Source: JACOMS01 sp051252005
GTDB taxonomy: Bacteria; Pseudomonadota; Alphaproteobacteria; Caulobacterales; Maricaulaceae
Direction: 5' to 3'
DNA: 64,000 nt
NCBI GenBank assembly: GCA_051252005.1
Contig: JBPOEZ010000001.1
Span: forward strand, 496,001 to 560,000
The position numbers and the translations under genes were made by a program. A model generated the notes under the pieces. That model was given only the letters and a program-made list of their open reading frames with translations, made no database searches and was not told the DNA's origin. The stretch's first letter is position 1; each line of letters opens with the position of its first letter. Of the stretch, positions 52,053-61,854 are shown piece after piece.

Positions 52053-52916
52053 ATGCCGACGCAGCTCGCACGCGCCAAGATCAATCTGACCCTGCATGTG
52101 GGCAGGGTCATTGCCAATCAGGCAGATCCTTTTTACGGCTATCACCCTCTCGATAGCCTAGTGGTTTTTGCAGATATTGCGGACGAGCTCTCCTGCCAGC
52201 CTGCGGAAAAAACGACGCTGACCATCGCGGGGCCGTTTGCCAATGAGCTTAGCTGCGATGAGAGTAACCTTGTACTGAAAGCCTATCATGCATTGGTTCG
52301 GCATGCTCAGTGTCCGCCGCTTGCGTTTGCTTTGACGAAAAACTTACCTGTAGCTGCAGGTATAGGCGGGGGGAGCGCGAATGCAGCAGCGGCGCTGCGC
52401 TTGATGGCTAATTATGTTGATCTACCGGATAATGAATGGCGCGATATTGCGCTTCGCCTAGGGGCTGATGTGCCTGTGTGCTTAGAATCGCATACGGCGC
52501 GGATGACCGGTACAGGCGAAACGGTTAGCGCTATGCCGGACATGGGAACGCTCTCTGCAGTTCTGATTAACCCAGGCGTGACCGTTATGACGCGGGACAT
52601 ATTCAAGGCTTTTGACAGCCTGTCGCCGAAAGATACGCCGCGGCCGCAATGCAGCCAAGGTGACCTGATCGCCCGCGCGCTTGACGGGCGAAACGATCTT
52701 GAACCTGCCGCTATTCAGGCCGTTCCAGAGGTAAGAGAGTGCCTAATGGCGCTGGCTTCGCAGGGGGGCTGCCAACTGGCCCGCATGTCTGGTTCAGGCG
52801 CCACGGTATTCGGGCTTTTCCAAACCCAGACGGAGGCTTTGCGCGCCGCCGATGCCTTGTGTAAATCCATGCCAATGGCTTGGGTGCAGGCTGTGACATT
52901 GGGAGACGCGGCGTAA
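52053..52916 (+). CDS. ispE: 4-diphosphocytidyl-2-C-methyl-D-erythritol kinase IspE
   Basis: IspE phosphorylates CDP-methylerythritol in the non-mevalonate isoprenoid pathway. The 287-residue GHMP kinase has ARAKINLTLHV near residues 6-16, the ATP loop PVAAGIGGGSANAAAALR near 99-116, and the C-terminal RMSGSGATVFGLF near 245-257. It starts directly after the TPR gene stop, and its own stop overlaps the next start by one base. Confidence 0.95.
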   Translation: MPTQLARAKINLTLHVGRVIANQADPFYGYHPLDSLVVFADIADELSCQPAEKTTLTIAGPFANELSCDESNLVLKAYHALVRHAQCPPLAFALTKNLPVAAGIGGGSANAAAALRLMANYVDLPDNEWRDIALRLGADVPVCLESHTARMTGTGETVSAMPDMGTLSAVLINPGVTVMTRDIFKAFDSLSPKDTPRPQCSQGDLIARALDGRNDLEPAAIQAVPEVRECLMALASQGGCQLARMSGSGATVFGLFQTQTEALRAADALCKSMPMAWVQAVTLGDAA

Positions 52917-53944
52917 TGCTGTCCATGCTCTATGTGATGGGGTTTGCCGCCGCTTTGTCTATGGCCGTGAGTGGTTTCATGATCCATGTCGGCATTGGCG
53001 ATATTCCTGTTACGCGCTCATCTCATAAAAAAACGACAGCGACGTGCGGGGGCTTAGGTCTTGTGGCTGCCATTGGCGGTTTCTTTCTTATCATGCCGCA
53101 GTTTTTTCCTGCAACATGGCTAGATAAGGATTGGCCATTTGTCCTTACCATATTATGGGCCGTGGCCATTCTTGGTTTAGTTGATGATATTTTTGCCATA
53201 TCGGCTAAATTAAAATTTGCCATTCTGGCGGTTTTAGCCGTTCTTGCCGTATGGAAGATTGGGCCTGTGACAGCGCTCCCATATGCTGCACAGGGCGTGT
53301 GGATACCTTACGTGGTTGGGTTCATCGGCTCTGTACTTTGGATTTTCGTGACGGCTAATGCCGTGAACTTTATGGACGGTTCAAACGGGCTCATGGCCTG
53401 CGTTATGATCATTGCTTTGATCGGTCTGGCTGCCATCGGAACGGGCCTGGGGGCTATCCAGACATCGCTTTTGCCGCTCGCTATAGCGGCAGGTCTCATC
53501 GGGTTTTTACCGTATAATCTCCGGCGATCTGCCCATGTGTTTTCTGGCGATGTGGGGTCATTAGTGACAGGGTTTGGCTTTGCCATGAGCGTACTCTGGC
53601 TTTGCCGTGAACGGCCCGACGCCGTGCCTGTGCTTATCGGGCCAGTTTTAATTTTACCGTTTCTTACAGATGTTTTGCTGACGATGATCTGGCGGGTGAA
53701 GCAAAAGGAAAACCTTTTGACGCCGCATAAGCATCACCTTTATCAGCGCTTGATTGCACGCGGCCATAGCCATGTCGCTGTGGCTTTATATTATAGTCTG
53801 GCGGGGATGCTCTGTGCTTTGACCGCTTACGGTTGCGCTATGGTAGGCTTCCACAAATATACGGCTTTCATCATCTTTCCAGCGATGATCATGTCCACTT
53901 TGTACTACGCTGGGCTCCGCTCCATAGAAACACGTAAAGCCTAA
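52916..53944 (+). CDS. MraY/WecA-type glycosyl-1-phosphate transferase
   Basis: The 342-residue product has about ten membrane helices and the family's cytoplasmic motifs: GLVDDIFAIS near residues 88-97, NAVNFMDGSNGLMA near 148-161, and HKHHLYQRLIARG near 269-281. These enzymes move a sugar phosphate to polyprenyl phosphate. It is closer to WecA-like O-antigen or capsule initiating enzymes than to MraY, which sits in the dcw cluster. Between ispE and a polyprenyl synthase, it fits a lipid-carrier neighbourhood. Confidence 0.88.
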   Translation: MLSMLYVMGFAAALSMAVSGFMIHVGIGDIPVTRSSHKKTTATCGGLGLVAAIGGFFLIMPQFFPATWLDKDWPFVLTILWAVAILGLVDDIFAISAKLKFAILAVLAVLAVWKIGPVTALPYAAQGVWIPYVVGFIGSVLWIFVTANAVNFMDGSNGLMACVMIIALIGLAAIGTGLGAIQTSLLPLAIAAGLIGFLPYNLRRSAHVFSGDVGSLVTGFGFAMSVLWLCRERPDAVPVLIGPVLILPFLTDVLLTMIWRVKQKENLLTPHKHHLYQRLIARGHSHVAVALYYSLAGMLCALTAYGCAMVGFHKYTAFIIFPAMIMSTLYYAGLRSIETRKA

Positions 53945-53950
53945 GCGGTT

Positions 53951-54997
53951 TTAGCTGACCCGTTCAACAACGAACTCCGCGAGGTCTTCGAGCGTGGCGC
54001 GCCACTTGGAATGCGGGAACACAGACAGAGCGCTGCGGGCGTCTTCGGCGTAAGCTTTTGCTAAATCAATTGTGGACTGAAGCGCTCCAGCTTTTCTGAT
54101 GAGGGACACGGCTTTTTCAAAGTCTACGTCTTTTTGGTCGTTTTCAGTGATGACGCGTTTCCAGAATGCGGTGTCGTCTGCGTCGGCCTTTGCGAAGGCG
54201 CGGATCACAGGGAGTGTCATTTTGCCTTCTCGGAAGTCATCGCCTACGGATTTTCCGAGCGCGCTTTCAAATCCGCCATAATCAAGCGCGTCGTCGACGA
54301 GCTGAAAGGCGAGGCCTAGCTTCATGCCGTAATCTTTTAGCGCTTCGCGTTCCGCGTTGGGGCGGCCTGCAATAACGGGCGCGACTTCGGTTGCGGCGGC
54401 GAACAAAGCGGCTGTTTTGGCGCTAATGACCTGCATATAGGTCTCTTCGGACATGTCGATGTCGCGTAAAGAGGCCAGTTGATGGACTTCGCCTTCTGCA
54501 ATGACGGACGCTGCAGATGAGAGAATGCCGAGTGCTTCCATCGAGTCTGTTTCGACCATCAAATTAAAGGACCGAGCGAAAAGGAAGTCGCCCACTAAGA
54601 TGCTGGCGGAGTTGCCCCATAGCAGGTTGGCGGGTTTTTTTCCGCGGCGAAGGTTGCTGTCATCAACAACATCATCATGTAAGAGGGTCGCGCTGTGGAT
54701 GAACTCGACGGCGGCAGCGAGCTTGTAGTGGCTATCATCGCCGTCATAACCGCAAAGGTGCGCGCAAGAAACCGTGAGGAGGGGGCGAAGGCGTTTGCCG
54801 CCTGCGCCGACCAAATGCTTAGCAAGATCGGGGATCATACCAATAGGGCTGTGCATCCGCTCGAGGATAATTGCGTCCACGGCTGCCATATCGTCAGCCG
54901 CCAAGGCCCAAAGCCGCTCAAGCGGCGACGTGTCCGAGGTTTCGGCGTTTTTTGTGGCAGGAGCGATCACGCGTTCTTTATCCTTTGTAATTGGCAT
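53951..54997 (-). CDS. Polyprenyl diphosphate synthase (octaprenyl-type)
   Basis: This makes the long isoprenoid chain used for ubiquinone. The 348-residue product has the first aspartate-rich motif LLHDDVVDDSNLRRG near residues 110-124 and the second FQLVDDALDYGG near 236-247. N-terminal GGKRLRP near 71-77 is also typical. Chain length cannot be settled from sequence by eye: the IspB (C8) type or the C10 type common in alphaproteobacteria are both possible. Confidence 0.92.
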   Translation of the reverse strand: MPITKDKERVIAPATKNAETSDTSPLERLWALAADDMAAVDAIILERMHSPIGMIPDLAKHLVGAGGKRLRPLLTVSCAHLCGYDGDDSHYKLAAAVEFIHSATLLHDDVVDDSNLRRGKKPANLLWGNSASILVGDFLFARSFNLMVETDSMEALGILSSAASVIAEGEVHQLASLRDIDMSEETYMQVISAKTAALFAAATEVAPVIAGRPNAEREALKDYGMKLGLAFQLVDDALDYGGFESALGKSVGDDFREGKMTLPVIRAFAKADADDTAFWKRVITENDQKDVDFEKAVSLIRKAGALQSTIDLAKAYAEDARSALSVFPHSKWRATLEDLAEFVVERVS

Positions 54998-55076
54998 CTA
55001 AAGTAGGCTCCGTTACAGTCCCCTGCAAGGCCTTTCAAGCGGCAATGGCGTCGCAGGGCTGCACAAAAGAGTCATT

Positions 55077-55301
55077 ATGGAACCTGTTATCAAAACAACC
55101 AACCCCGCGACGCTGAATTTCGCAGAGGCCATCCTTAAAGAAGCTGGAATCGACGCCTTTGTCATGGACCAACATGTGAGTATGATTGAGGGCTCTATCG
55201 GAGCGATTCCCCGCCGCCTTATGGTGCTTGGCGACGATAAAGCCGCCGCCATCCGCGCGCTCGAACTCGCAGGTCTCGAAGAAGAGGTTTTTCGGGGTTA
55301 A
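55077..55301 (+). CDS. DUF2007 family protein
   Basis: The 74-residue product fits DUF2007, a small ferredoxin-like domain sometimes annotated as a putative signal-transducing protein: NFAEAILKEAGIDAFVMDQH near residues 14-33 and PRRLMVLGDDKAAAIRAL near 45-62. Its role is unknown. It stands alone between the divergent polyprenyl synthase and glyQ. Confidence 0.85.
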   Translation: MEPVIKTTNPATLNFAEAILKEAGIDAFVMDQHVSMIEGSIGAIPRRLMVLGDDKAAAIRALELAGLEEEVFRG

Positions 55302-55364
55302 TTAGGGTTGAAATTTGGCCGTGAGGGCATAGGTTGCGCACACGTTTGATATTTGAGATTTTTC

Positions 55365-56276
55365 ATGACCACATCGGCTAAAAAACCGCTCTCCTTTCAG
55401 GGCCTCATCCTGACTTTACAAAATTACTGGGCCGAGCAGGGCTGCGTTATTTTACAGCCGTTCGATACCGAAGTCGGCGCAGGGACACTACATCCTGCAA
55501 CGGTTTTGCGCTCGCTTGGGAAAAAGCCTTGGAACACGGCCTATGTACAGCCGTCGCGCCGTCCGGCAGATGGCCGGTACGGCGAGAATCCTAACCGCTT
55601 GCAGCATTATTATCAGTTTCAAGTCATCATGAAGCCGAACCCGCCCAATCTTCAGGATTTGTATCTGGGCTCGCTTGACGCCATTGGTATTGACCGCGAT
55701 CTGCATGATATTCGTTTTGTCGAAGATGACTGGGAAAATCCGACTGTTGGCGCTTGGGGACTTGGGTGGGAAGTCTGGTGCGACGGTATGGAAGTTTCGC
55801 AATACACGTATTTCCAGCAAGTTGGCGGGCTTGACCTAGACCTTGTCTCGGGCGAGCTTACCTACGGGCTAGAGCGCCTCGCTATGTATGTGCAAGGCGT
55901 AGAAAACGTCTATGATCTAGTCTTTACCGAAGCTAACGAGAAAACAGGCACACCTGAAGTGCTCTACCGCGAAGTGTTCCATCAGAACGAAGTCGAGCAA
56001 TCGACGTATAATTTCGAGCACGCCAACGTGGATTTCATCCGTAAGAAATTCGAAATGGCCGAAGAAGAATGCAAGCATTTGCTTGGTCTGCCAAAACCGC
56101 TAGCGCTTCCGGCCTATGAGCACGCGCTTAAAGCCTCGCACTTGTTTAACCTGCTTGACGCACGCGGCGTCGTCTCTCCGACACAGCGCCAAGAATATAT
56201 TAAACGCGTACGTGACCTCGCTAAAGGCTGCGCGGTGAGTTACGCCGAAGGCGAAAAGGCAGGAGCGGCCTCATGA
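55365..56276 (+). CDS. glyQ: Glycyl-tRNA synthetase alpha subunit
   Basis: GlyQ is the catalytic alpha subunit of the alpha2beta2 glycyl-tRNA synthetase. The 303-residue product has LQNYWAEQGCVILQPFDTEVG, in parts near residues 17-37, VQPSRRPADGRYGENPNR near 61-78, and TYFQQVGGLDLD near 150-161. The ATG at 55365 is preferred to a TTG twelve bases upstream. Its stop overlaps the next gene by four bases. Confidence 0.97.
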   Translation: MTTSAKKPLSFQGLILTLQNYWAEQGCVILQPFDTEVGAGTLHPATVLRSLGKKPWNTAYVQPSRRPADGRYGENPNRLQHYYQFQVIMKPNPPNLQDLYLGSLDAIGIDRDLHDIRFVEDDWENPTVGAWGLGWEVWCDGMEVSQYTYFQQVGGLDLDLVSGELTYGLERLAMYVQGVENVYDLVFTEANEKTGTPEVLYREVFHQNEVEQSTYNFEHANVDFIRKKFEMAEEECKHLLGLPKPLALPAYEHALKASHLFNLLDARGVVSPTQRQEYIKRVRDLAKGCAVSYAEGEKAGAAS

Positions 56277-56788
56277 CATTAACAATACGAACAGTATTAC
56301 GCGGCGCGCTTTTGGGCGCGGCCTTAGTTTTCGGAGCTTGCGGGCCGGCGTCTAGTCAAGATGGGGATCAGGGCGAAGACGGGCTGACCTATCATTCTGC
56401 CGAGGACGCGGCGATGGTCGAGGCGATAGCGAGCGCGCGCAAAACACTGCCGGATTTTTGGGCTGCTATGGATTCCGGCAATGCGAATTATTCGGATTTC
56501 GCCATTAAGCACGGCATGAAAACCGATGATGATAGTATTGAGCATATTTGGATCAGTAATTTAAAACATTCCGGCGGGTCCATTTCCGGTACGCTTGAGA
56601 ATGATCCCGTCTATATATCCGGCGCAAACCTTGGCGATGTGGTGCGTTTCACAAATGATGAAGTCACGGATTGGACGTTTAGAGATAAAGACAAAATGCG
56701 CGGTCATTATACCACCCGTGTTTTGATTAAGAGCTGGCCAAAAGAGCAAGCTGATGGCTTCCTCGCCATTCTCTCGGAGACACCGTAA
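56273..56788 (+). CDS. DUF2314 lipoprotein between glyQ and glyS
   Basis: The 171-residue product has a lipoprotein signal peptide with lipobox FGAC near residues 20-23 and a domain like DUF2314: WISNLKHSGGSISGTLENDP near 92-111 and GDVVRFTNDEVTDWTFRD near 120-137. It starts inside the glyQ stop (ATGA) and ends one base before glyS, so it is locked into the synthetase operon. Its job is unknown. A similar insertion is likely in relatives but was not checked. Confidence 0.8.
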   Translation: MTLTIRTVLRGALLGAALVFGACGPASSQDGDQGEDGLTYHSAEDAAMVEAIASARKTLPDFWAAMDSGNANYSDFAIKHGMKTDDDSIEHIWISNLKHSGGSISGTLENDPVYISGANLGDVVRFTNDEVTDWTFRDKDKMRGHYTTRVLIKSWPKEQADGFLAILSETP

Positions 56789-58954
56789 ATGGCTGAATTC
56801 CTATTTGAAATATTTTGCGAAGAGATTCCGGCGCGGATGCAGAAGCGGGCGGGGAGCGATCTTGAGACCGCGCTTTTAGACGGATTGAAAAAGGCTGGAC
56901 TTGAGGTTGAAGGCGCGCGCCATTGGGCGGGGCCAAGGCGGCTTGGCTTTACGGCGCAAATTCCGCTCTCTAGTCCTGATGTATCCGAAGAGCGCAAGGG
57001 CCCGCGAGTTGGATCGCCTGAGCAAGCACTTGCGGGCTTTATGCGCGGGGCAGGGCTTACGGATATTTCGCAGGCGGAAACCCGCTCTGATAAAAAGGGC
57101 GAACACTATGTCGCCGTCATAGAAAAGCCGGGCCAGAAAAGCGCGGATATTCTCTCGGCGTTAATCCCTGATGTGATGAATAATTTCCCGTGGCCGAAAT
57201 CTATGAAAACGGGCGGGGCGACCTTTAAATGGGTGCGTCCTTTGCAGTCCATGATCTGTCTTTTGGGCGGGGACATTATTCCCGTGCAGGCGGGCGGCCT
57301 TACGGCGGGTAATACCACTGAGGGGCATCGCCGCCATGGGCGCGGGCCGTTCACCGTTGCGGATTATGCCGAGTATAAAGCCGCGCTGGAAGGTGAAGGC
57401 CATGTCCTGCTTGAGATGAAAGACCGTAAGCGCCGGATTTTGACCGATGCGCGGAAGGCCTGCGAGGCTGCGGGTTTGGAGCTTGTCGAGGACGAAGGCT
57501 TATTGAATGAAGTCGCGGGACTTGCTGAATTTCCTGTTGTCATTCTCGGCGATATGGACCCTGCATTCCTTAAATTGCCGGGCGAAGTTATCCGCCTGTC
57601 TATGCGCGACCACCAGAAATACTTCGCCGTGCGTGACCCAAAAACAGAGGCGCTTGCGCCGAATTTTATCGTTGTCGCCAACCAAGCCGCGCCCGATGGC
57701 GGCAAGGCGATTGCGGCGGGGAACAGCCGCGTTTTATCCGCGCGCCTTGATGATGCGCGTTTCTTCCAAGACGAAGACGCGAAGAAAAATCTGATTGAGT
57801 ATTACGATAAGCTCGACACGGTTGTGTTTCATAAAAAACTTGGTTCGGTCAAAGAAAAAGCGGAACGTGTTGCGGCGTTAGCGCGCGAACTCGCGCCGAA
57901 AGTCGGCGCTGACGCGGACGCGGCGGAAAACGCGGCAAAGCTAGCGAAATGTGATTTGGTCACGCAGACTGTGATTGAGTTTACGAGCCTTCAAGGGCAA
58001 ATTGGACGTTTGATGTATGAGAAAGAAGGCGGCGATAAAGACATCGCTCTCGCTATCGAAGACCATTACAAACCCCAAGGGCCATCAGACAGCGTCCCGA
58101 CAAACCCCGAGGCTGTGGCCGTGGCACTCGCCGATAAGCTGGACACACTCGTAGGCTTCTGGGCCATCGACGAAAAACCCACAGGCAGCAAAGACCCGTT
58201 TGCTCTAAGACGCGCCGCGCTTGGTGTTGTGCGGATTATTTTGGAGAACGGGGTTCGAGTAAAATTTCTAAGCTCTGAAACTGGGAAATTGGGCCTAATC
58301 GCTTCGGGGATGGACAAGGTTCTCTGCGAAATGCTTATCAATTCTGGTAGCCGCAAGCTCTCAAATGAAATTCCCCTCAAGAATTTAGGTTGGGATGCTG
58401 AACGAAATGATTACATGTTGCGTTCAGATAGCGATTATCCGGACAATTTATGGGCCTTCATCCTCGACCGCCTCAAAGTTTACCTCAAAGACCAAGGCAT
58501 TCGCCATGACCTTATCGACGCTGTCTTTGCTATTGGAAGTGATGACCTCGTTTCTATCGTCAACCGCGTCGAAGCGCTTCAAGCCTTCCTCACGACCGAA
58601 GACGGGGCCAACCTTCTCGCGGGTTACAAACGCGCGGCGAATATTTTGAAGGCTGAAGCCAAAAAAGGCGATTTGCCAGATGGCGCGCCAGACGGCGGCT
58701 CTGTGGCGGAGGAAACGGCTTTGTTCGAGGCCTTGCGAGCGGCGCAGCCAAACATTGATACGGCGCTAGCCTCAGAGGACTATGCAGGGGCCATGACGGC
58801 TTTGGCGGCACTCAGGATGCCTATCGATGAGTTTTTCGACAATGTGATGGTTGTATCAGAAATTGAAGAAGAGCGACAAAATCGCCTAAGACTCTTAGCT
58901 GCCATTCGTGATACAGCAGCGCAGATTGCAGATTTTGATCGGATAGAAGGTTAG
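56789..58954 (+). CDS. glyS: Glycyl-tRNA synthetase beta subunit
   Basis: GlyS binds tRNA and completes the heterotetramer with GlyQ. The 721-residue product has the family N-terminus FLFEIFCEEIPARMQ near residues 4-18, GPRRLGFTA near 48-56, PMRDHQKYFAV-type sequence (SMRDHQKYFAVRD) near 270-282, and a C-terminal anticodon-binding region with FFDNVMVVSE near 681-690. Length is normal. It follows the lipoprotein gene with no gap. Confidence 0.96.
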   Translation: MAEFLFEIFCEEIPARMQKRAGSDLETALLDGLKKAGLEVEGARHWAGPRRLGFTAQIPLSSPDVSEERKGPRVGSPEQALAGFMRGAGLTDISQAETRSDKKGEHYVAVIEKPGQKSADILSALIPDVMNNFPWPKSMKTGGATFKWVRPLQSMICLLGGDIIPVQAGGLTAGNTTEGHRRHGRGPFTVADYAEYKAALEGEGHVLLEMKDRKRRILTDARKACEAAGLELVEDEGLLNEVAGLAEFPVVILGDMDPAFLKLPGEVIRLSMRDHQKYFAVRDPKTEALAPNFIVVANQAAPDGGKAIAAGNSRVLSARLDDARFFQDEDAKKNLIEYYDKLDTVVFHKKLGSVKEKAERVAALARELAPKVGADADAAENAAKLAKCDLVTQTVIEFTSLQGQIGRLMYEKEGGDKDIALAIEDHYKPQGPSDSVPTNPEAVAVALADKLDTLVGFWAIDEKPTGSKDPFALRRAALGVVRIILENGVRVKFLSSETGKLGLIASGMDKVLCEMLINSGSRKLSNEIPLKNLGWDAERNDYMLRSDSDYPDNLWAFILDRLKVYLKDQGIRHDLIDAVFAIGSDDLVSIVNRVEALQAFLTTEDGANLLAGYKRAANILKAEAKKGDLPDGAPDGGSVAEETALFEALRAAQPNIDTALASEDYAGAMTALAALRMPIDEFFDNVMVVSEIEEERQNRLRLLAAIRDTAAQIADFDRIEG

Positions 58955-59176
58955 TTTGATGTTACTAAACGCACCGCACTTATCTCTCCCCGTTGAGGGG
59001 GAGGTGTCCAGAGCGTTTGTTAAAATTCAGCGGACGGCGGGGGCAGCCTCATTGGCGCTAATACTTCATAACTGGGTGCGCAGGCACCCCTATCGACTTT
59101 TTGGCATAGGCCCAAACCCCACGTCCCCTTTGAGGGACAAGGGTAATCGCGGCTCTCATTCTCTAAGAGGAATATC
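58955..59176. repeat. Palindrome-rich gap between glyS and ppdK
   Basis: This 222-bp gap holds CTCCCC-GTTGA-GGGGAG-type sequence at about 58986-59003, a second similar motif GTCCCCTTTGAGGGAC at about 59123-59138, and a small hairpin GGGTGCGCAGGCACCC at about 59074-59089. The two outer motifs look like ends of one dispersed repeat of a different type from the GTCATCCC family. A frame covering it is not considered coding. AGAGGAA before ppdK is its ribosome binding site. Confidence 0.5.
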
Positions 59177-61831
59177 ATGACACAATGGGTTTATAATTTT
59201 GGCGGCGGAACGGCTGACGGCGATACAACGATGAAAAACCTTTTGGGCGGGAAGGGTGCTAACTTGGCCGAAATGGCTTCGCTAGGCCTGCCTGTGCCGC
59301 CTGGCTTCACGATGACCACCGATGTCTGCACGACCTATTATGATAATGGCGAGGTTTATCCGTCTGATCTGGCCCCGCAAGTGGATGCGGGATTAGCCCA
59401 TATTGAAAAGCTTACTGGCAAAGTCTTTGGCGATGCGTCTAACCCTTTGCTTGTTTCTGTTCGTTCCGGCGCGCGGGCCTCTATGCCCGGCATGATGGAC
59501 ACGGTTTTGAACCTTGGCCTGAACGATGAAACTGTTGAAGGGCTCGCGAAGCTCTCCGGTGATCGCCGCTTCGCCCTCGATAGCTACCGCCGCTTTATTA
59601 CTATGTATTCGGATGTTGTGCTTGGCGTACACCACCACACGTTCGAAGACATCATGGACCGTTATAAAGATAATCAGGGCTACATGCTCGATACAGAAAT
59701 GACTGCGGACGATTGGTCTGTTGTTATTGAAGGCTATAAAGAGGCTATCAACCGCGAGCTTGGACGGGACTTCCCGCAAGACCCGAAAGATCAGCTACAA
59801 GGCGCGATTGACGCCGTGTTTGGTTCTTGGATGAATAACCGCGCTGTGGTCTACCGCCGCTTGAACGATATTCCTGCTGCTTGGGGCACAGCCGTCAATA
59901 TCCAAGCCATGGTGTTTGGTAATATGGGCGACACGTCGGCGACAGGCGTTGCCTTCACCCGCGACCCTTCTACGGGTAATAATGCCTATTACGGCGAGTT
60001 CTTGATAAACGCGCAGGGCGAAGATGTGGTGGCGGGTATCCGCACGCCGCAGACGTTGACGAAAATTGCCCGCGAAGAGATGGGCGAAGAGGCGTTATCT
60101 ATGGAAGAGGCGATGCCAGAGGTTTACGCTGAACTGGCGGCCGTTTTTGCTAAACTCGAAGCCCATTACCGCGACATGCAGGACATTGAGTTTACCGTCG
60201 AAGAAGGCAAGCTATGGATGCTGCAAACCCGTACGGGTAAGCGCACAGCGCGGGCAGCGCTTAAGATTGCTGTTGATATGGCGGACGCTGGCCAAATTAG
60301 CCGCGACGAGGCGCTTTTGCGGATTGAGCCTCTGTCTCTGGATCAGCTTTTGCACCCGACATTGGACGAAAACGCCGAGCGCGACGTGATTGCGATGGGG
60401 CTTCCGGCCTCTCCAGGTGCGGCCATCGGAGAAGTTGTGTTCTCTTCTGATGAGGCCGAAGTTCTGGCCAAGGCTGGACATAAAGTCATTTTGGTGCGGA
60501 CGGAGACGTCTCCCGAAGATATTCACGGCATGCACGCGGCTGAGGCGATTGTCACGGCGCGGGGCGGGATGACCTCTCATGCCGCTGTAGTCGCGCGCGG
60601 TATGGGGACGCCTTGCGTTTCCGGCGCGGGTAATATCCGCATTGATTACGAAGCGCAGCAATTCTCCGTTTTGGGACGCATCGTCAAAAAAGGCGATATT
60701 GTCACCGTTGACGGCGCAACGGGGCAAGTGTTTGCCGGATCGGTCGCTATGGTACAGCCAGAGCTGTCTGGTGATTTTGCGAAAGTTATGGAGTGGGCCG
60801 ACGAAGCCCGTACGCTAGGCATTCGCACAAATGCTGAAACGCCGCTTGATGTTGAAACGGCTCGCGGGTTTGGCGCGGAAGGCATTGGCCTTTGCCGCAC
60901 TGAACATATGTTCTTTGAAGCGGACCGTCTTGGCTATTTCCGCGAAATGATCTTGGCGACGGATAAAGCCGGCCGCACTGAAGCGCTTGCGAAAATCCTT
61001 CCTGTTCAGCGTGATGATTTCGCCGCGATCTTCCGTATTATGGAAGACCGCCCGTGCACCATCCGTTTGCTTGACCCGCCTTTGCACGAGTTCTTGCCAC
61101 ATAAAGAAGAAGACATTGCCTCTGTAGCCGAAGCCACGGGCCTTCCGGCGTCTGAGCTTATGGCGCGGGCGCGCGAGCTTGCGGAGAGCAATCCTATGCT
61201 CGGCCACCGTGGCTGCCGCTTGGGGATTTCATACCCTGAAATTTACGAAATGCAGGCGCGGGCTATTTTTGAGGCGCAATTGCTCGTCGAAAAAGAAACA
61301 GGTGTGCGTCCTGTTGCCGAAATTATGATTCCCCTTGTGTCTCTATCCAAAGAACTTGAGATCTTAAAAGCCGCGATTGAACGCATCGCGGATGAGGTTG
61401 GTTCACCGACTTATATTATTGGGACAATGATCGAGCTACCGCGTGCCGCGATCCGTGCTGCGGGCATTGCTGAGCATGCTGCCTTCTTCTCTTTTGGCAC
61501 GAATGATTTGACCCAGACGACGTTTGGTCTCTCTCGTGATGATGCAGGACGGTTCCTTCCTGACTATGTCGCGCAGGGCATTATGGAAAAAGATCCCTTT
61601 GTGACCATTGACGTTGACGGTGTCGGCGACCTGATTTCTTTGGCTGTTGAACGCGGCCGTTCAGTGCGCCCTGACATGAAAATGGGTATTTGCGGCGAGC
61701 ATGGCGGTGATCCTGCCTCTATCGACTTTTGTCATAATGCGGGCTTGAACTATGTTTCATGCTCCCCATATCGCGTCCCGATCGCGCGTTTGGCTGCCGC
61801 ACAGGCCGCTATACGCACTAACACGGCTTGA
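59177..61831 (+). CDS. ppdK: Pyruvate phosphate dikinase
   Basis: PpdK interconverts pyruvate, ATP and phosphate with phosphoenolpyruvate, AMP and pyrophosphate. The 884-residue product has an N-terminal ATP-grasp domain (LLGGKGANLAEMASLGLPVPPG near 22-43) and the phosphohistidine domain with catalytic His in GGMTSHAAVVARGMGTPC near 464-481. The C-terminal barrel has RTEHMFF near 574-580 and the active cysteine in GICGEHGGDP near 840-849. Length is typical. Confidence 0.97.
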   Translation: MTQWVYNFGGGTADGDTTMKNLLGGKGANLAEMASLGLPVPPGFTMTTDVCTTYYDNGEVYPSDLAPQVDAGLAHIEKLTGKVFGDASNPLLVSVRSGARASMPGMMDTVLNLGLNDETVEGLAKLSGDRRFALDSYRRFITMYSDVVLGVHHHTFEDIMDRYKDNQGYMLDTEMTADDWSVVIEGYKEAINRELGRDFPQDPKDQLQGAIDAVFGSWMNNRAVVYRRLNDIPAAWGTAVNIQAMVFGNMGDTSATGVAFTRDPSTGNNAYYGEFLINAQGEDVVAGIRTPQTLTKIAREEMGEEALSMEEAMPEVYAELAAVFAKLEAHYRDMQDIEFTVEEGKLWMLQTRTGKRTARAALKIAVDMADAGQISRDEALLRIEPLSLDQLLHPTLDENAERDVIAMGLPASPGAAIGEVVFSSDEAEVLAKAGHKVILVRTETSPEDIHGMHAAEAIVTARGGMTSHAAVVARGMGTPCVSGAGNIRIDYEAQQFSVLGRIVKKGDIVTVDGATGQVFAGSVAMVQPELSGDFAKVMEWADEARTLGIRTNAETPLDVETARGFGAEGIGLCRTEHMFFEADRLGYFREMILATDKAGRTEALAKILPVQRDDFAAIFRIMEDRPCTIRLLDPPLHEFLPHKEEDIASVAEATGLPASELMARARELAESNPMLGHRGCRLGISYPEIYEMQARAIFEAQLLVEKETGVRPVAEIMIPLVSLSKELEILKAAIERIADEVGSPTYIIGTMIELPRAAIRAAGIAEHAAFFSFGTNDLTQTTFGLSRDDAGRFLPDYVAQGIMEKDPFVTIDVDGVGDLISLAVERGRSVRPDMKMGICGEHGGDPASIDFCHNAGLNYVSCSPYRVPIARLAAAQAAIRTNTA

Positions 61832-61854
61832 TTTCTTAGGCTTTTGTTAAGAGA

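Noticed and set aside
58956..59180. 74-codon frame between glyS and ppdK
   Set aside because: It is a translation of palindromic repeats, has no ribosome binding site and no protein-like composition.
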